A stretch of 64,000 bases of DNA from Phocoena phocoena (lineage: Eukaryota > Chordata > Mammalia > Artiodactyla > Phocoenidae). Positions 10,581-23,501 of this stretch are shown in pieces; the stretch's first letter is position 1; each line of letters starts with the position of its first letter. Under the pieces are notes generated by a model. That model saw nothing but the letters and a program-made list of their open reading frames with translations, searched no databases and was not told the origin of the DNA. The DNA lies in NCBI RefSeq assembly GCF_963924675.1, contig NC_089219.1, positions 147,642,288-147,706,287 of the forward strand, given 5' to 3'. The translations under genes were made by a program, and so were the position numbers.

Positions 10581-11690
10581 ATATTTAGAATTTGAATGTT
10601 ATATCTCTCTCCATGGCGTTTCTTTAGAAAACACTATTTTATCCCCTCTTGCTCCATTTAATGCATTTTAATGTTCTTAATTATAGAATATGTTGCTCAC
10701 CTGGACCCAAATTTACCTATCATAATCTTTACTCCACTCTAAAATGATCAAATAGTACTCTCTTTCCAAAAAACATTTAATTTCTCTCATTAGTATTATA
10801 AACAATTGATATCAGTATCTTGGAAAAATTAATTGCATAAAATAAAATAGAGCAGAAAAGGAAAATATTACCTGTAATATTTATTACACTTAAACTTATA
10901 CTTTACTTTTCTGGCTTTTTTTGAAAAAATAATACAAGAAAAATGAAGTATGAGTTGGTCCTTGGTAGTTTCTAGTTTAGCACTTGGATGGTTCAACTAA
11001 ATGAACGCCAGTTAAGATGTTTGATGTTTTTCATTCCCCAGACTAGATATAAAAAACAAATGATTTTAGTCACTGAAATTTTAGTTTCTCCCACTCAATT
11101 CTTCTGCATGTTCAAAACTTCTTGAGACTTAACATTTAAACTTGACTTCTTTTTAAACTAAGTTTAAACTTAACATTTAAACTAGGACTCTGATTTAAAC
11201 AAAAAGCTTTCTTCTATGCTGTAATTTAGCTTCTCCCTTTCACTGATTTATCTGATTAACAATTCTTCATGTGAGACTAGTTATTCCCCTCCAGCAGTGA
11301 TATATGTTCACTTACTTTCTCTTTGAATAACTGCCTCTAACTAGGCCTATAACTGTTTAGTTTTATACTAAAGTGAGCCATGACTCACATTACTGTTATT
11401 GTCTAGGAAACTGAATTGCAAACATGCAGCTTTCTCTTTGATGTAGTCATTTTTAACTGTGATCATTAATTTATCATGAAGTATTAATTGTAAATTGCTT
11501 TATGATGAAGAAGTGTAATCTACATTTAGGAAATGTAGATTTTTATTGACAATGGTAGTATGTGATTTGTAGCGAATATGAAAATAGATGAAGATTTGGT
11601 TTTTAAAAGACTTTTTATACCAGAGTATAGTTGTTTAACAGTGTTGTCTTAGTTTTAGGTGTAAGTTTTTTTCTTTTTTTAAAAATATAT
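10581..11690. other. Non-coding stretch with a possible reversed L1 tail
   Basis: About 11617-11680 resembles a diverged antisense L1 3' end (cagagtatagttgtttaaca). The rest is unassigned AT-rich sequence. A short TATTTATTTATTTTTGGCTG block at 11692-11712 resembles the reversed tail of a long CHR SINE cut off by the L1 that follows. Confidence 0.35.
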
Positions 11691-12360
11691 ATATTTATTT
11701 ATTTTTGGCTGTTTCCATTCAAATGGAACAATTCTCACAGAGCACCTGCTGAACATTAGTGGAAGAATTTGGATACCTAAAAGGACAAGAAAAATCTCCT
11801 CACAACTGGGTAGAATGCAAGAAAGAAAAAAAAAAAACAAGGAATCAATAAAGGGACCACCAACCCTGACAGGAAGCTGAAGGTGAGGAGAGGTTCCTGG
11901 AATCAGAAAAAACCCCCACAGTGCGAAATCAGCTGGGACAGAAAGCGACCTTTCGGGGGTTGAAGGAGAATACAGCACACAGTCTGTGGAAGGCAGGATG
12001 AAGACTCTATCTTGACGCCAAGACCATGCTCCACCCAACTGCCTGCAGAATCCAGTGCTGGACACCTCATGCTAAACGACTAGCAAGACAGGAACACAGC
12101 CTCACCCATCAGCAGACAGGCTGCCTAGAATCATACTAAGCTCAAAGACACCCTAAAACAAGCCACCAGACATGGCCCTGCCCATCAGAGGGAAAAGACT
12201 CAGCTCCACGCACCAGAGCAGAGGTACCAGTCCCTCACCAGGAAGCCTAAACAAGCCCCTGGACCAATCTCACCAACCAAGTGGCACACAAGAGAAGCAA
12301 GAGGAACTATGACCCTGGAGCCTGTGGAAAGGAGACCGTAAACACAGTAAGTCAGACAAA

Positions 12361-13267
12361 ATGAGATGACAGAGAAATATGTTGCAGACAAAGAAGCAAG
12401 GTGAAAACCCACAAGACCAAATAAATGAAGAGGAAATAGGCAATCTACCAGAAAAAGAATTCAGAGTAATGATAGCAAAGATGATCCAAGATCTCTGAAA
12501 CAGAATGGAGGCACGGATCAAGAAGATACAAGAAATGTTTAACAAGGACCTAGAAGAACTGAAGAACAAACAGTCAGTAATGAACAACACAATAACTGAA
12601 ATGAAAAATACACTAGAAGGAATCAGTAGCAGAATAACTGAGGCAGAAGAATGGATTAAGTGAGATGGAAGACAGAATGGTGGAAATCACTGCCACGGAA
12701 CAAAATAAAGAAAAAAGAATGAAAAGAAATGAGGATAGTCTCAGAGACCTCTGGGACAACATTGAATGCACCAACATTTGAATTATAGGGGTCCCAGAAG
12801 AAGAAGAGAAAGACACAGGGTCAGAGAAAATATTTCAAGAGATTATATTCGAAAACTTCCCTAACACGGGGAAGGAAATAGTCAACCAAGTCCAGGAAGC
12901 ACAGAGAGTCTCATATGGGATAAATCCAAGGAGAAACATGCTGAAACACACATTAGTCAAACTAAAAAATATTAAATACATAGAAAAAATGTTAAAAGCA
13001 GCAAAGGAAGAGCAACAAATATCATACAAAGGAATCCCCATGAGGTTATCAGCTGATTTTTCAGTAGAAATGCTGCAGGCCAGAAGGGAGTAACAGGACA
13101 TACTTAAAGTGATGAAAAGAAAAAACCTACAACCAAGATTACTCTACCCATCAAGGATCTCATTCAGATTTGATGGAGAAAGCAAAAGCTTTACAGACAA
13201 GCAAAAGCTAAGAGAATACAGCACCACCAAATCAGCTTTACAACAAATGCTATAGGATATTCTCTAG
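12361..13267 (+). pseudogene. L1 ORF1 (RNA-binding protein) pseudogene
   Basis: Corresponds to the L1 ORF1p chaperone: coiled-coil region, RRM-like middle and basic C-terminal domain. The start aligns with the ORF1 start of the copy at 48644. Codon 3 is TGA, a second in-frame TGA lies at 12496-12498 where the other copy has GGA, and an extra T near 12655 shifts the frame. The C-terminal block around 13045-13095 is recognisable by comparison with 49325-49375. The apparent end is a TAG at 13265-13267. Confidence 0.85.
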
Positions 13268-13351
13268 GCAGGAAACACAAGAGAAGAAAAAGACCTAAAA
13301 AAACAAACCAAAACAATTAAGAAAACGGTAATAGGAACATATATCTCAATA

Positions 13352-16300
13352 ATGACCTTAAATGTAAATGGATTAAATGCTTCAACCAAAAGACACAGAC
13401 TAGCTGAATGGATACAAAAACAAGACCCATATATATGCTGTCTACAAGAGAACCACTTCAGACCTAAGGACACATACAAACTGAAAGTGAGGGGATGGAA
13501 AGAGGTATTCCATGCAAATGGAAATCAAGAGAAAGCTGGAGTAGCAATACTCATATCAGACAAAATAGACTTTAAAATAAAAAGTATTACAAGAGACAAG
13601 GAAAGACACTACATAATGATCAAGGGATCAATCCAAGAAGAAGATATAACAATTGTAAATATTTAGGCATCCAACACAGGAGCACCTCAACACATAGGCA
13701 AACGCTAACAGGCAAAAAAGGGGAAAGCGACAGTGACACGATAATGGGGGAATTTAACACTCCACTTACACCAATGGATAGACCATCCAGACAGAAAATA
13801 AATAAGGACACACAAGCCTTTAATGACACATTAGAAAAGACAGACTTAATTAATATTTATAGGACATTTCATCTGAAAGAAGCAGAAAACACTTTCTTCT
13901 CAAGTGCACATGGAACATTCTCCAGGACAGATCACATCGTGGGCCACAAAACAAGCCTTGGTAAGTTTAAGAAAACTGAAATCATATCAAGAATCTTTTC
14001 CAAGCAAAATGAGAGCAGAAATCAATTACAGGAAAAAAATGTAAAACACACAAACACATGGAAGATAAACAATATGTTACTAAATAACCGAGAGATCACT
14101 GAAGAAATCAAAGAGGAAATCAAAAAATACCTAGAGGAAAATGACAATGAAAACACGACAATCCAAAATCTATGGGATGCAGCAAAAGCAGTTCTAAGAG
14201 GGAAGTTTATAGCTATACAAGCCTACCTCAAGAAACAAGAAAAATCTCAAATAAATAATCTAACCTTACACCTAAAGGAACTAGAGAAAGAAGAACAAAC
14301 AAAACCCAAAGTTAGCAGAAGGAAGGAAATCATAAAGATCAGAGCAGAAATAAATGAAATAGAAACAAAGAAAACAATAGCAAATATCAATAAACTAAAA
14401 GCTGGTTCTTTGAGAAGATAAACAAAATTGATAAACCATTAGCCAGACTCAACAAGAGAAAAAGGGAGAGGACTCAAATCAATAAAGTTAGAAATGAAAA
14501 AGGACAAGTTACAATTGACACTGCAGAACACAAATATCATTAAGAGACTACTACAAGCAACTATATGCCAATAAAATGGACAACCTGGAAGAAATGGACA
14601 ACTCCTTAGAAAAGTACAACCTTCCAAGACTGAACCAAGAAGAAATAGAAAATATGAACAGACCAATCACAAGCAATGAAATTGAAACTGTGATTAAAAA
14701 TCTTCCAACAAACAAAAGTCCAGGACCAGATGGCTTCAGAGGCGAATTCTAGCAAACATTTAGAGCAGAGCTAACACCTATCCTTCTCAAAATCTTCCCA
14801 AAAATTGCAGAGGGTGGAACACACCCAAACTCATTCTACAAGGCTACCACCACCCTGATACCAAAACCAGACAAAGATATCACAAAGATATCACAAAAAA
14901 GGAAAATTACACAAAGAGACACATGCACCCCAATGTTCACTGCAACACTATTTACAATAGCCAGGTCACAGAAGCAACCTAAATGCCCATCAACAGATGA
15001 ATGGATTAAGAAGATGTGGTACATATATACAATGGAATATTACTGAGCCATGAAGAGGAATGAAATTGGGTCATTTGTAAAGATGTGGATGGACCTAGAC
15101 ACTGTCATACAGAGTGAAGTAAGTCAGAAAGAGAAAAACAAATATCGTATATTAACGCATATATGTGGAAACTAGAAAAATGGTACAAATGAACCAGTTT
15201 GCAAGGCAGAAATAAAGACACAGATGTAGAGAACAAACATATGGACACCAAGGGGGGACAGTTGGGGGTGGTGGTGAGATTAACTGGGAGATTGGGATTG
15301 ACATATATACACTAATATGTATAAAATAGATAACTAATAAGAACCTGCTGTATAAAAATAAAATTCAAAAAAAAAAAAAGAAAATTACAGGCCAGTATCA
15401 CTGACGAACATAGACGCAAAAATGCTCAACAAAATACTAGCAAACAGAATCCAACAACACATTAAAAGGATCATACACCATGATCAAGTGGGATTTACTC
15501 CAGGGATGCAAGGATTCTTCGATATATGCAAATCAATCAATGTGATACACCATATTAATAAATTAAAGGATAGAAACCATATGATCATCTCAATAGATGC
15601 AGAAAAAGCTTTTGACAAAATTCAACACCAATTTATGATAAAAACTCTCCAGAAAGTAGGCATAGAGGGAACTTACCACAACATAATAAAGGCCATATAT
15701 GACAAACCCACAGCAAACATCATTCTCAATAGTGAAAAACTGAAAGTATTTCCTCTAAGATCAGGAACAAGACAAGGGTGTCCACTCTCGTCACTATTAT
15801 TCAACATAGCTTTGGAAGTCCTAGCCACGGCAATCAGAGAAGAAAAAGAAATAAAAGGAATACAAATTGGAAAAGAAGAAGTAAAACTGTCACTGTTTGC
15901 AGATGACATGATACTATACATAGAAAATCTTCAAGACGCCACCAGAAAACTACTAGAGCTAATCAATGAATTTGGTAAAGTTGCAGGATACAAAACTATA
16001 CAGAGAGATCTCTTGCATTCCTATATACTAACAACGAAAGGGCAGAAAGAAAAATTAAGGAAACAGTCCCATTTACCATTGCAACAAAAAAGAATGAAAT
16101 ACCTAGGAATAAACCTACCTGAGGAGGCAAAAGACCTGTACTCAGAAAACTATAAAACACTGCTGAAAGAAATCAAAGAAGAAATAAACAGATGGAGAGA
16201 TATACCTTATTTTTAGATTGGAAAAATCAATATTGTGAAAATGACTATACTACCCAAAGCAATCTACAGATTCAATGCAATCCCTATCAAATTACCAATG

Positions 16301-17612
16301 GCATTTTTCACAGAACTAGAACAAAAAATCGTACAATTTGTAAGAAAACACAAAACACTCCAAATAACCAAAGCAATCTGGAGAAAGAAAAATGGAGCTG
16401 GAAGAATCAGGCTCCCTGACTTCAGATTATACTACAAAGCTACAGTAATCAAGACAGTATGGTACTGGCACAAAAACAGAAATATAGATCAACAGAAAAG
16501 GATAGAAAGTCCAGAGATAAACCCACACACCTATGGTCACCTAATCTATGACAAAGGGGCAAAAATATACAATGGAGAAAAAGCCTCTTCAATAAGTGGG
16601 GCTGGGAAAACTGGACAGCTACATGTAAAAGAATGAACTTAAAACACTCTCTAACACCATACACAAAAATAAACTCAAAATGGATTAAAGATCTAAGTGT
16701 AAGACCGAACACTATAAAATTCTTAGAGGAAAACATAGGCAGAACACTCTTTCACATAAATCACAGCAACACCTTTTTTGACCCACCTCCTAGAGTAATG
16801 AAAATTAAAACAAAAATAAATGAATGAGACCAAATTAAACTTAAAAGCTTTTGCACAGCAGAGGAAACCATAAACAAGACAAAAAGCCCTCAGAACAGGA
16901 GAAAATATTTGCAAACGAAGTAACTGACAAAAGATTAATCTCCAAAATATACAAACAACTCATACAGATCAATATCAAAAAACCCCCAAACAACCCAATC
17001 AAAAAATGAGTGGAAGAACTACATAGACATTTCTCCAAAAAAGATACACAGATGGCCAACAAACACATGAAAAGATGCTCAACGTCACTAACTATTAGAG
17101 AAATGCAAATCAAAACTACAATGAGGTATCACCTCACACCAGTCAGAATGGCCATCATCACAAAATCTACAAACAATAAATGCTGGAGAGGGTGTGGAGA
17201 AAAGGGAACCCTCTTACACTGTTGGTGGGAATGTAAATTGATATAGCCTCTATGGAAAACAGTATGGAGGTTCCTTAAAAAACTAAAAATAGAACTAGCA
17301 TATGACCCAGCAATCCCACTACTGGGCATATACCCAGAGAAAACGATAATTCAAAAAGATACATGCACCCCAGTGTTTACTGCAGCATTATTTACAACAG
17401 CCAGAACATGGAAGCAACCTAAATGTCTATTGACAGAGGAATGGATAAAGAAGATGTGGTACATCTATACAATGGAATATTACTCAGCCATAAAAAGGAA
17501 CGAAATTGTGTCATTTGCTGAGACACAGATGGACCTAAGACTGCCATACAGAGTGAAATAAGTCAGAAAGAGAAAAACAACTATTGTTTATTAATGCATA
17601 TATGTGGAATCT
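13352..17612 (+). pseudogene. L1 ORF2 (endonuclease/reverse transcriptase) pseudogene
   Basis: Domains follow the normal L1 order. The APE-type endonuclease starts at 13352 (M-T-L-N-V-N-G-L-N), a linker is open at 13744-14421, and the RT palm at 15422-16216 has the catalytic box F-A-D-D at 15896-15907. The thumb region follows at 16235-16636. The C-terminal cysteine motif (C-W-R-G-C-G...H-C-W-W-E-C) lies near 17180-17240. Several stops and frameshifts and the inserted L1 at 14911-15379 break the frame. The preserved RT box suggests the copy was competent when it arrived and decayed afterwards. Confidence 0.88.
14902..15388 (+). mobile_element. L1 3' end inserted within ORF2 of another L1
   Basis: About 470 bases of L1 (last part of ORF2 plus 3'UTR and an A-rich tail) in the same orientation as the host copy. 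Duplications gaaaattac lie at 14902-14910 and 15380-15388. Host ORF2 resumes directly after the second one. Confidence 0.92.
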
Positions 17613-17945
17613 AGAAAAATCGTAAAGATGATCTTATTTGTAAAGCAGAAATAGAGACACAGACGTAGAGAACAAACATATGGATACCAAGAGGAAAGGG
17701 GGTGGGTGAGATGAATTGGGAGACTGGGACTGACATGTATACACTATGTATAAAATAGGTAACTAATGAGAACCTACTGTATAGCATAGGGAACTCTACT
17801 CAGTGCTCTGTGGTGACCTAAATTGGAAGGAAATCCAAAACAGAGGCGATATATGTATATGTATGGCTGATTCACTTTGCTGTACAGCAGAAACTGACAC
17901 AGCAGTGTAAAGCAACTATATTCCACTTTAAAAGTAAAGAAATAA

Positions 17946-18808
17946 AACCCACTTGCTAATAATAGAGACTAAAGTTTGATTCTTAGAGGAGCACATATTT
18001 CAATTATGTCTGAGCAATAATTTACCTCTCTTAAAAATAAAAGTAATAGTACAAATATCAAACTAAATTAATTCAATCCATTAATATAAAGACAGGCTGT
18101 TTTTGAGATACAGGGATTTTTAGAAATTAGAGGTGGAAAATACAAGAGTCTAAAATAAGCCCATCATTGCTGTAAGTCATGAGGAAGGGTGATCATTCTT
18201 AGGAAACTGTGGCATTGTACTCTTGAATGAGAAATTATATAAGTATGTTATGTCCCTAATTAGTCAATTATGAGTTAAAAATAAAGCAAATCCTGATGTG
18301 TTCCTATTTAGTTACCCTGAGATGCATGCTTATTGAATACCAGGTTGTAAAATAGTCCTAATAGAGCTGTTTTAAGCATGGTGATACCTATCAGGGAATA
18401 ATGTTATATGGAACTTACTAAGAATTTTTAAATGATAAGGTTTATCTGAACATGTTGATGAATCAATTTCCCTTATGTTCTAGGTTCTATGAACAATATC
18501 AAATAAGTAAAACAACAGTATCTATTCTCAAAGTGTTGAAAATCTAGAAGGAATAAGTTCAAGAACAAGAAAACACATGACCAGCTGCAAAAATCAGCAC
18601 CAGAGGCAATAACTCAGAAATATTATGTACTGTATTCACCTAATCACCCATCCATCCATTCAACATTTGTACAGCAATAACCAGTACTAGATATTTGGTA
18701 TACAAAGATAGATAAGATCAACTAATTTAAAGTATATTTGAAATAATCTAATACATTTTCAAAAAGATTTTATTTAAATTAGACTTTAAATGAAATCGGA
18801 GATTTAAC
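17946..18808. other. Non-coding intronic stretch
   Basis: No gene or repeat recognised. Confidence 0.4.
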
Positions 18809-19014
18809 TAGACTCAAATTATGGGGGCTTCCCTGGTGGCGCAGTGGTTGAGAGTCCACCTGCCGATGCAGGGGACACGGGTTCGTGCCCCGGTCCGGGC
18901 AGATTCCACATGCCGCGGAGCGGCTGGACCCGTGAGCCATCGCCGCTGAGCCTGCGCGTCTGGAGCCTGTGCTCCGCAACGGGAGAGGCCACAACAGTGA
19001 GAGGCCCGCGTACC

Positions 19015-19050
<36 letters not shown>

Positions 19051-19080
19051 GAAACAAAAATTAAATAGACTCAAATTATG
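18809..19080 (+). mobile_element. Young short-form CHR SINE, 29-A tail, perfect 15-base TSD
   Basis: Near-consensus copy with head gggggcttccctggtggcgc, B-box gggttcgtgcccc and A tract at 19017-19045. A 20-base extra segment (19046-19065) separates the A tract from the second duplication. The duplications tagactcaaattatg are at 18809-18823 and 19066-19080. Confidence 0.96.
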
Positions 19081-19179
19081 ATTGGGATGAACATTTTGGT
19101 ATAATATAAATGAAGGCAAATCCCTGATGATATTGGCCATCTCTGTTACTTTAACATTCATTCTCTTATTCTTGGTACT

Positions 19180-20525
19180 TCTTCACTAACACAAACTTCC
19201 ATCATGCTCCTCCTTTTCAGAATCTTTTCACTATGCCTTCTGGCCCTCCTGATCTATGATAGACTCGTCTAGAGATTGAGTTGCCTCCCTGAACCCTCAA
19301 CACCTTGCTTTACTTGAATTCCAATTCTTCCTTGAGGATATATCACCCTCTGTAGACTTTTCATCCTGGTTATTCTCTCATACCCAAAGTGTCTCAGAGT
19401 CAAGAAGCAAAGTTCTTTGCTGCTTTGTCAAACACTGCTTCCCTAGAATTGTGGAAAAGAATAACTAATTTCCGTTAAGGCTCTTGTTATCCCGTCTTCA
19501 TAGATATTCTCTCACAGACATTTCCTCTTCATTCCCTGAACATTCTTTCTTCATTTCTTGAGAACAATGATCCTTGATTCTATCTTTTCTCACATTTCAA
19601 CTGCTGCCACCATCTTTTGTGACTTCAATCAATGTCCATGTGGATAACCTATCCAAGAACCTGGCCTCTCTTGACCAACTTATCCATCTCCAGTGTCTTT
19701 ACCTTTTATTCCATCTCAGCTGCCCACTCCCACCATCATACTCTGAACCCTTCTCATCACATCACATTAACTGAAAACATTCTCCTCTCTGACCACAGCC
19801 CCTTATCTTTCCATAATTCCTGCTCAACTACTACCCTCACATCTGTTCCTTGATATCCTTGGAACTTTCAGTCCACTAACCTTTCTACTTTCCACTGCCT
19901 ATTAGTCCCCTTCTAGCTTCACTTCTCTCTTTATTCCACTTAGATGTCATGGTCTACAATTAAAATAAATGGCTTGAAAATACTCGTAACACTTTTGCCT
20001 CTCTGTTCATCCCAGACCTCAATTAATAGCTATCTTCAATTAGCTCTCCTATATCTTACACTCCATATTTTACCATTTGCATTAGTATTTAAGCATGCCC
20101 AGATCTCCCCTAACCTCAGAAACATCTTTCCTGAACGCCCCCCCCCCTCTATTTTCACAGGCAAACTTGGTGGAAGAGTTGTCTACGTGATTGCCACTCT
20201 AGTTTGGATTCTGACCCCTCTACCTCACCAAAACAGGTCTCTCTAAGGCTACCCATTACTTGCATATCCTAAATTCAGTGGACAGTTTTCAGCACTCAGA
20301 TTATTGGTTCCATCTGGAGCATTTGACAAAGTTGAGTATTCCTTCCTTCAAAACATCATTCTTGGATTTTGTGATATTTTACTATCTCTTTCTTCCTACT
20401 CTACCCCCACCTTTCTCCAATCTTTACATCTAGGAATTCCTGAGGATTTTCTCTTCTCACCCAAGACAATCCCACTCACTCCCATGTCTATTTCCTATAA
20501 CTCTTATGTGTTCACACAGAAATGA
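19180..20525 (+). mobile_element. L2 LINE fossil with endonuclease and RT remnants
   Basis: Conceptual frames keep the order expected of a mammalian L2 ORF2. An N-V-H-V-D-N block lies near 19637, an A-A-H-S-H-H-H-T-L block near 19725, the endonuclease L-S-D-H-S-P-L-S-F motif near 19790, and an RT G-A-F-D-K-V block near 20315-20340. The pyrimidine-rich sense strand also fits L2. Frames change repeatedly and stops are frequent. The exact left edge is uncertain. Confidence 0.6.
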
Positions 20526-22883
20526 AATATGGAGCCAGATTTAATGAACTATAGACATGTAGGCACATACTAAGTACCCTCTATCACTAAAACTTAAGTT
20601 GCAACACATTTTCTGTAGGTCGGGAGTCCAAATGAGCTCAGGTGGATGTTCCACCTAGGGTCTCACAAGACTGAATAAAAGTTTCAGCTGGGCTGGGATA
20701 TTATCTGGAGGCTCTGATGAAGAAATCTACTTCCAAGCTCATTCAAGTTGTTAGCCAAATTCAGTGCTTTGCAGTTGCAGGGCTGAAGTCCCAATTTTCT
20801 AGCTAGACAGACTACTTTGCATAGATTATACTAATTAAGTACTGTCTATACCGGAAGGGTTCTATGTTTATGAGAGAAAGAATAAAGCTTCATTATTAAT
20901 AAACCATAATGACTACATATAATATTATTAATAAATTGAATAAGAAATAAAACTTGAGGGAGGAAAAAGCGAGAGGCTATTCCAGATAACTGTAATAGAG
21001 AGATTACTATATGGTACCAAAAATGCAAGTGAAGAAAGCAACTGGGGTTATACACTAGGAAAGAATGCCATACGAACAAGTTGAGTGTATGAGAAAAATT
21101 CAGCTTATGAGAGGGATATACCATGGTAGGAAGGGTAACTGACAACATTCTAACTATTGAGTATAACTTAAGAACTGACTAAAGCAAGTAAATACTAAAC
21201 CATATGGCTATTTCAACATTTACCAGTCAGGGTTCTTATTTGAAATCATTGGAAGCTAACTGTCTAAGCGGAACAGCAATTTATTAAAGGGACTGGTATG
21301 ACTAGAGAACCAGGTTTATGTCTAAGCTTCTCAAGAGAAAACCCTAAACCCATACTGCAGAACTGACCTTGTGAGGAAATCTGCTACTGCTTCTACTGGA
21401 CACTTCTATGCCAAGGCCTTTTCTTTCCTGTAATTATTATTTATTATCGTTCAGCACCAATACAATTTCTGTACCAGCAAATCTATTTCAGAATTACTGA
21501 TGACTCGATACCAGATTCCTTCAACCTGATGAGAACATAATTTGAGTGCAGCATCTGCTTCTCTGTTCAGTCTGTGCTGAGGTTTCCTAGAGATGAATAT
21601 GAGTGGAGCGTCTAGGTAACATGGCTCACGCCCTAGCTACCAGTGAAACTAGGGAAGTGAATTATACAGCTTAACTTAGGGAGGTGGGACTTAGTCGGGA
21701 CTTCCTCAGACATTAGAAGGTTGCTGAAAAAAGTACGAAGGAGTGAGAAAACATAATAAATGCCCACAACAAAATGTCATACGCTAAGCATACAAAACTC
21801 ACCTAAAATCCATTAACTTTTCTCCCAATATATATTAGTAGAATCAGAGAATATAGTGCTGGGTAGAACCTTAGAGATCATTTGTTTTAATTCTCTCATC
21901 TTACAAACAAGAAACCTGATGCTCAAAATGATTAGATAATTTATCCAAACTGACACAACTAGTTAGTAGAAAGAACTCATGCTTTTCAACCCTTCATATA
22001 TTTTCCACTGTTCACTGATCAAACTATATGCTTATCTTAATATCAAACTTAAATTTTACTCTCAAGGAAACTCAGGGCTTAGTTCTCAGAAAGTCAGTTT
22101 GGTGATACTGGTCACTTTTCTCTCAATGTATTGATTTGATCAGTTTCTGAAAAACTAGCTGTGAAACTAAATTCTATATGCAGAATTCTAATTTTCTATT
22201 ATTACCCATGAAAATGAACTGTAATTAAGCTTTGAATATGTTTTAACCATAGTCTGTAAATTTTTTAACTGGATTAAAACTTTCCCTTGCCAAAAGGCTA
22301 ATATTCTTGCAAGAAGAAGAAGTAATTATTCAAAAGCTATAAGAATAAATGTTTAATTATGAAAGTACCTCTCACTCATATATTATTACATCTTACAAAA
22401 TTAGAGCTAAAATCACCTAAGTAATCCACAATCACATAATTTCTCTATACAGTTAATATCAACACCTAAGCAAAGAGAACATTAACACTACAGCACAGAC
22501 AGAACACATACATTCTTTTAGTATTTTATTTTTACGACAAGACAGCTGATAGACAGAATTATGAGTCTTAACCTCACAACTGTCATACACTAGCTGTTTT
22601 TGACACTAGTTGTTTTTGAAACAGAAGCCAAAAACAAGCAATGAGATTTTGAGCAGGTGGAGAAAGAAAGAAGGCCAAGACAGAGCAACAATTCAACACA
22701 TGCACTAACTCTGAGAAGCACGGCAATGCAGAGAAAAAATTCTCTAAGAGCAGAAGATAAATAGTTTTGTTCAGATTTAAATGTTGTCTTAGAAGCTATC
22801 TATTTAGCACTTTTTTCTTTTTCTGAACACTCCACAGAAATTTATTGTACTGGTTGTCAGACATATAGAAATACAGAATCAAA
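20526..22883. other. Non-coding stretch with diverged repeats
   Basis: About 20600-20830 resembles a common mammalian interspersed repeat (tctcacaagactgaataaaa, then ttatctggaggctctg) that I cannot name safely. About 21840-21975 looks like an ancient MIR3/L3-type fossil (ccttagagatcat... then ...aactagttagta). Nothing coding. Confidence 0.35.
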
Positions 22884-23501
22884 CATAAGCCAACACATGG
22901 TCCATCAACAGATGAATGGATAAAGAAGATGTGGCACATATATACAATGGAATATTATTCAGCCATAAAAAGAAACGAAATTGAGTTATTTGTAGTGAGG
23001 TGGATGGACCTAGAGTCTGTCATACAGAGTGAAGTAAGTCAGAAAGAGAAAAACAAATACCGTATGCTAACACATATATATGGATTCTAAATAAAATAAA
23101 ATTAAATGGTTCTGAAGAATCTAGGGGCAGGACAGGAATAAAGACGCAGACGCAGAGAATGGACTTGAGGACGCAGGGAGGGGGAAGGGTAAGCTGGGAC
23201 AAAGTGAGAGAGTGGCATGGACATATATACACTGCAAAATGTAAAACGGATAGCTAGTGGGAAGCAGGTGCATAGCACAGGGAGATCAGCTCGGTGCTTT
23301 GTGACCGCCTAGAGGGGTGGGATAGGGAGGGTGGGAGGGAGACGCAAGAGGGAGGGGACAAGGGGGTATATGTATAGCTGATTCACTCTGTTATAAAGCA
23401 GAAACTACCATACCATTGTAAAGCAATTATACTCCAATAAAGATGTTAAAAAAAAAAAGAAAAAAAAAAAAAAAGAAAAAAACCCCATAAGCCAACACAT
23501 G
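22884..23501 (+). mobile_element. 5'-truncated L1 with perfect 16-base TSD
   Basis: About 585 bases of L1 3' end (end of ORF2, 3'UTR with a G-rich gggaggggaagg-type tract, A-rich tail with G interruptions). Perfect duplications cataagccaacacatg lie at 22884-22899 and 23486-23501, a clear target-primed insertion. Confidence 0.95.

Larger units (their letters stand above)
11713..17945 (+). mobile_element. Long L1 retrotransposon, ORF1 and ORF2 broken, interrupted by another L1
   Basis: A cetartiodactyl-type L1 of about 5.8 kb excluding its insert. It has a 5'UTR remnant (to about 12360), ORF1 (12361-13267), ORF2 (about 13352-17612) and a 3'UTR ending near 17945 after gtaaagcaactata. A 5'-truncated L1 sits inside ORF2 at 14911-15379. 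No convincing TSD was found at its outer edges. Many stops and frameshifts mean it encodes nothing intact, although the reverse transcriptase keeps its FADD box. Confidence 0.92.
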
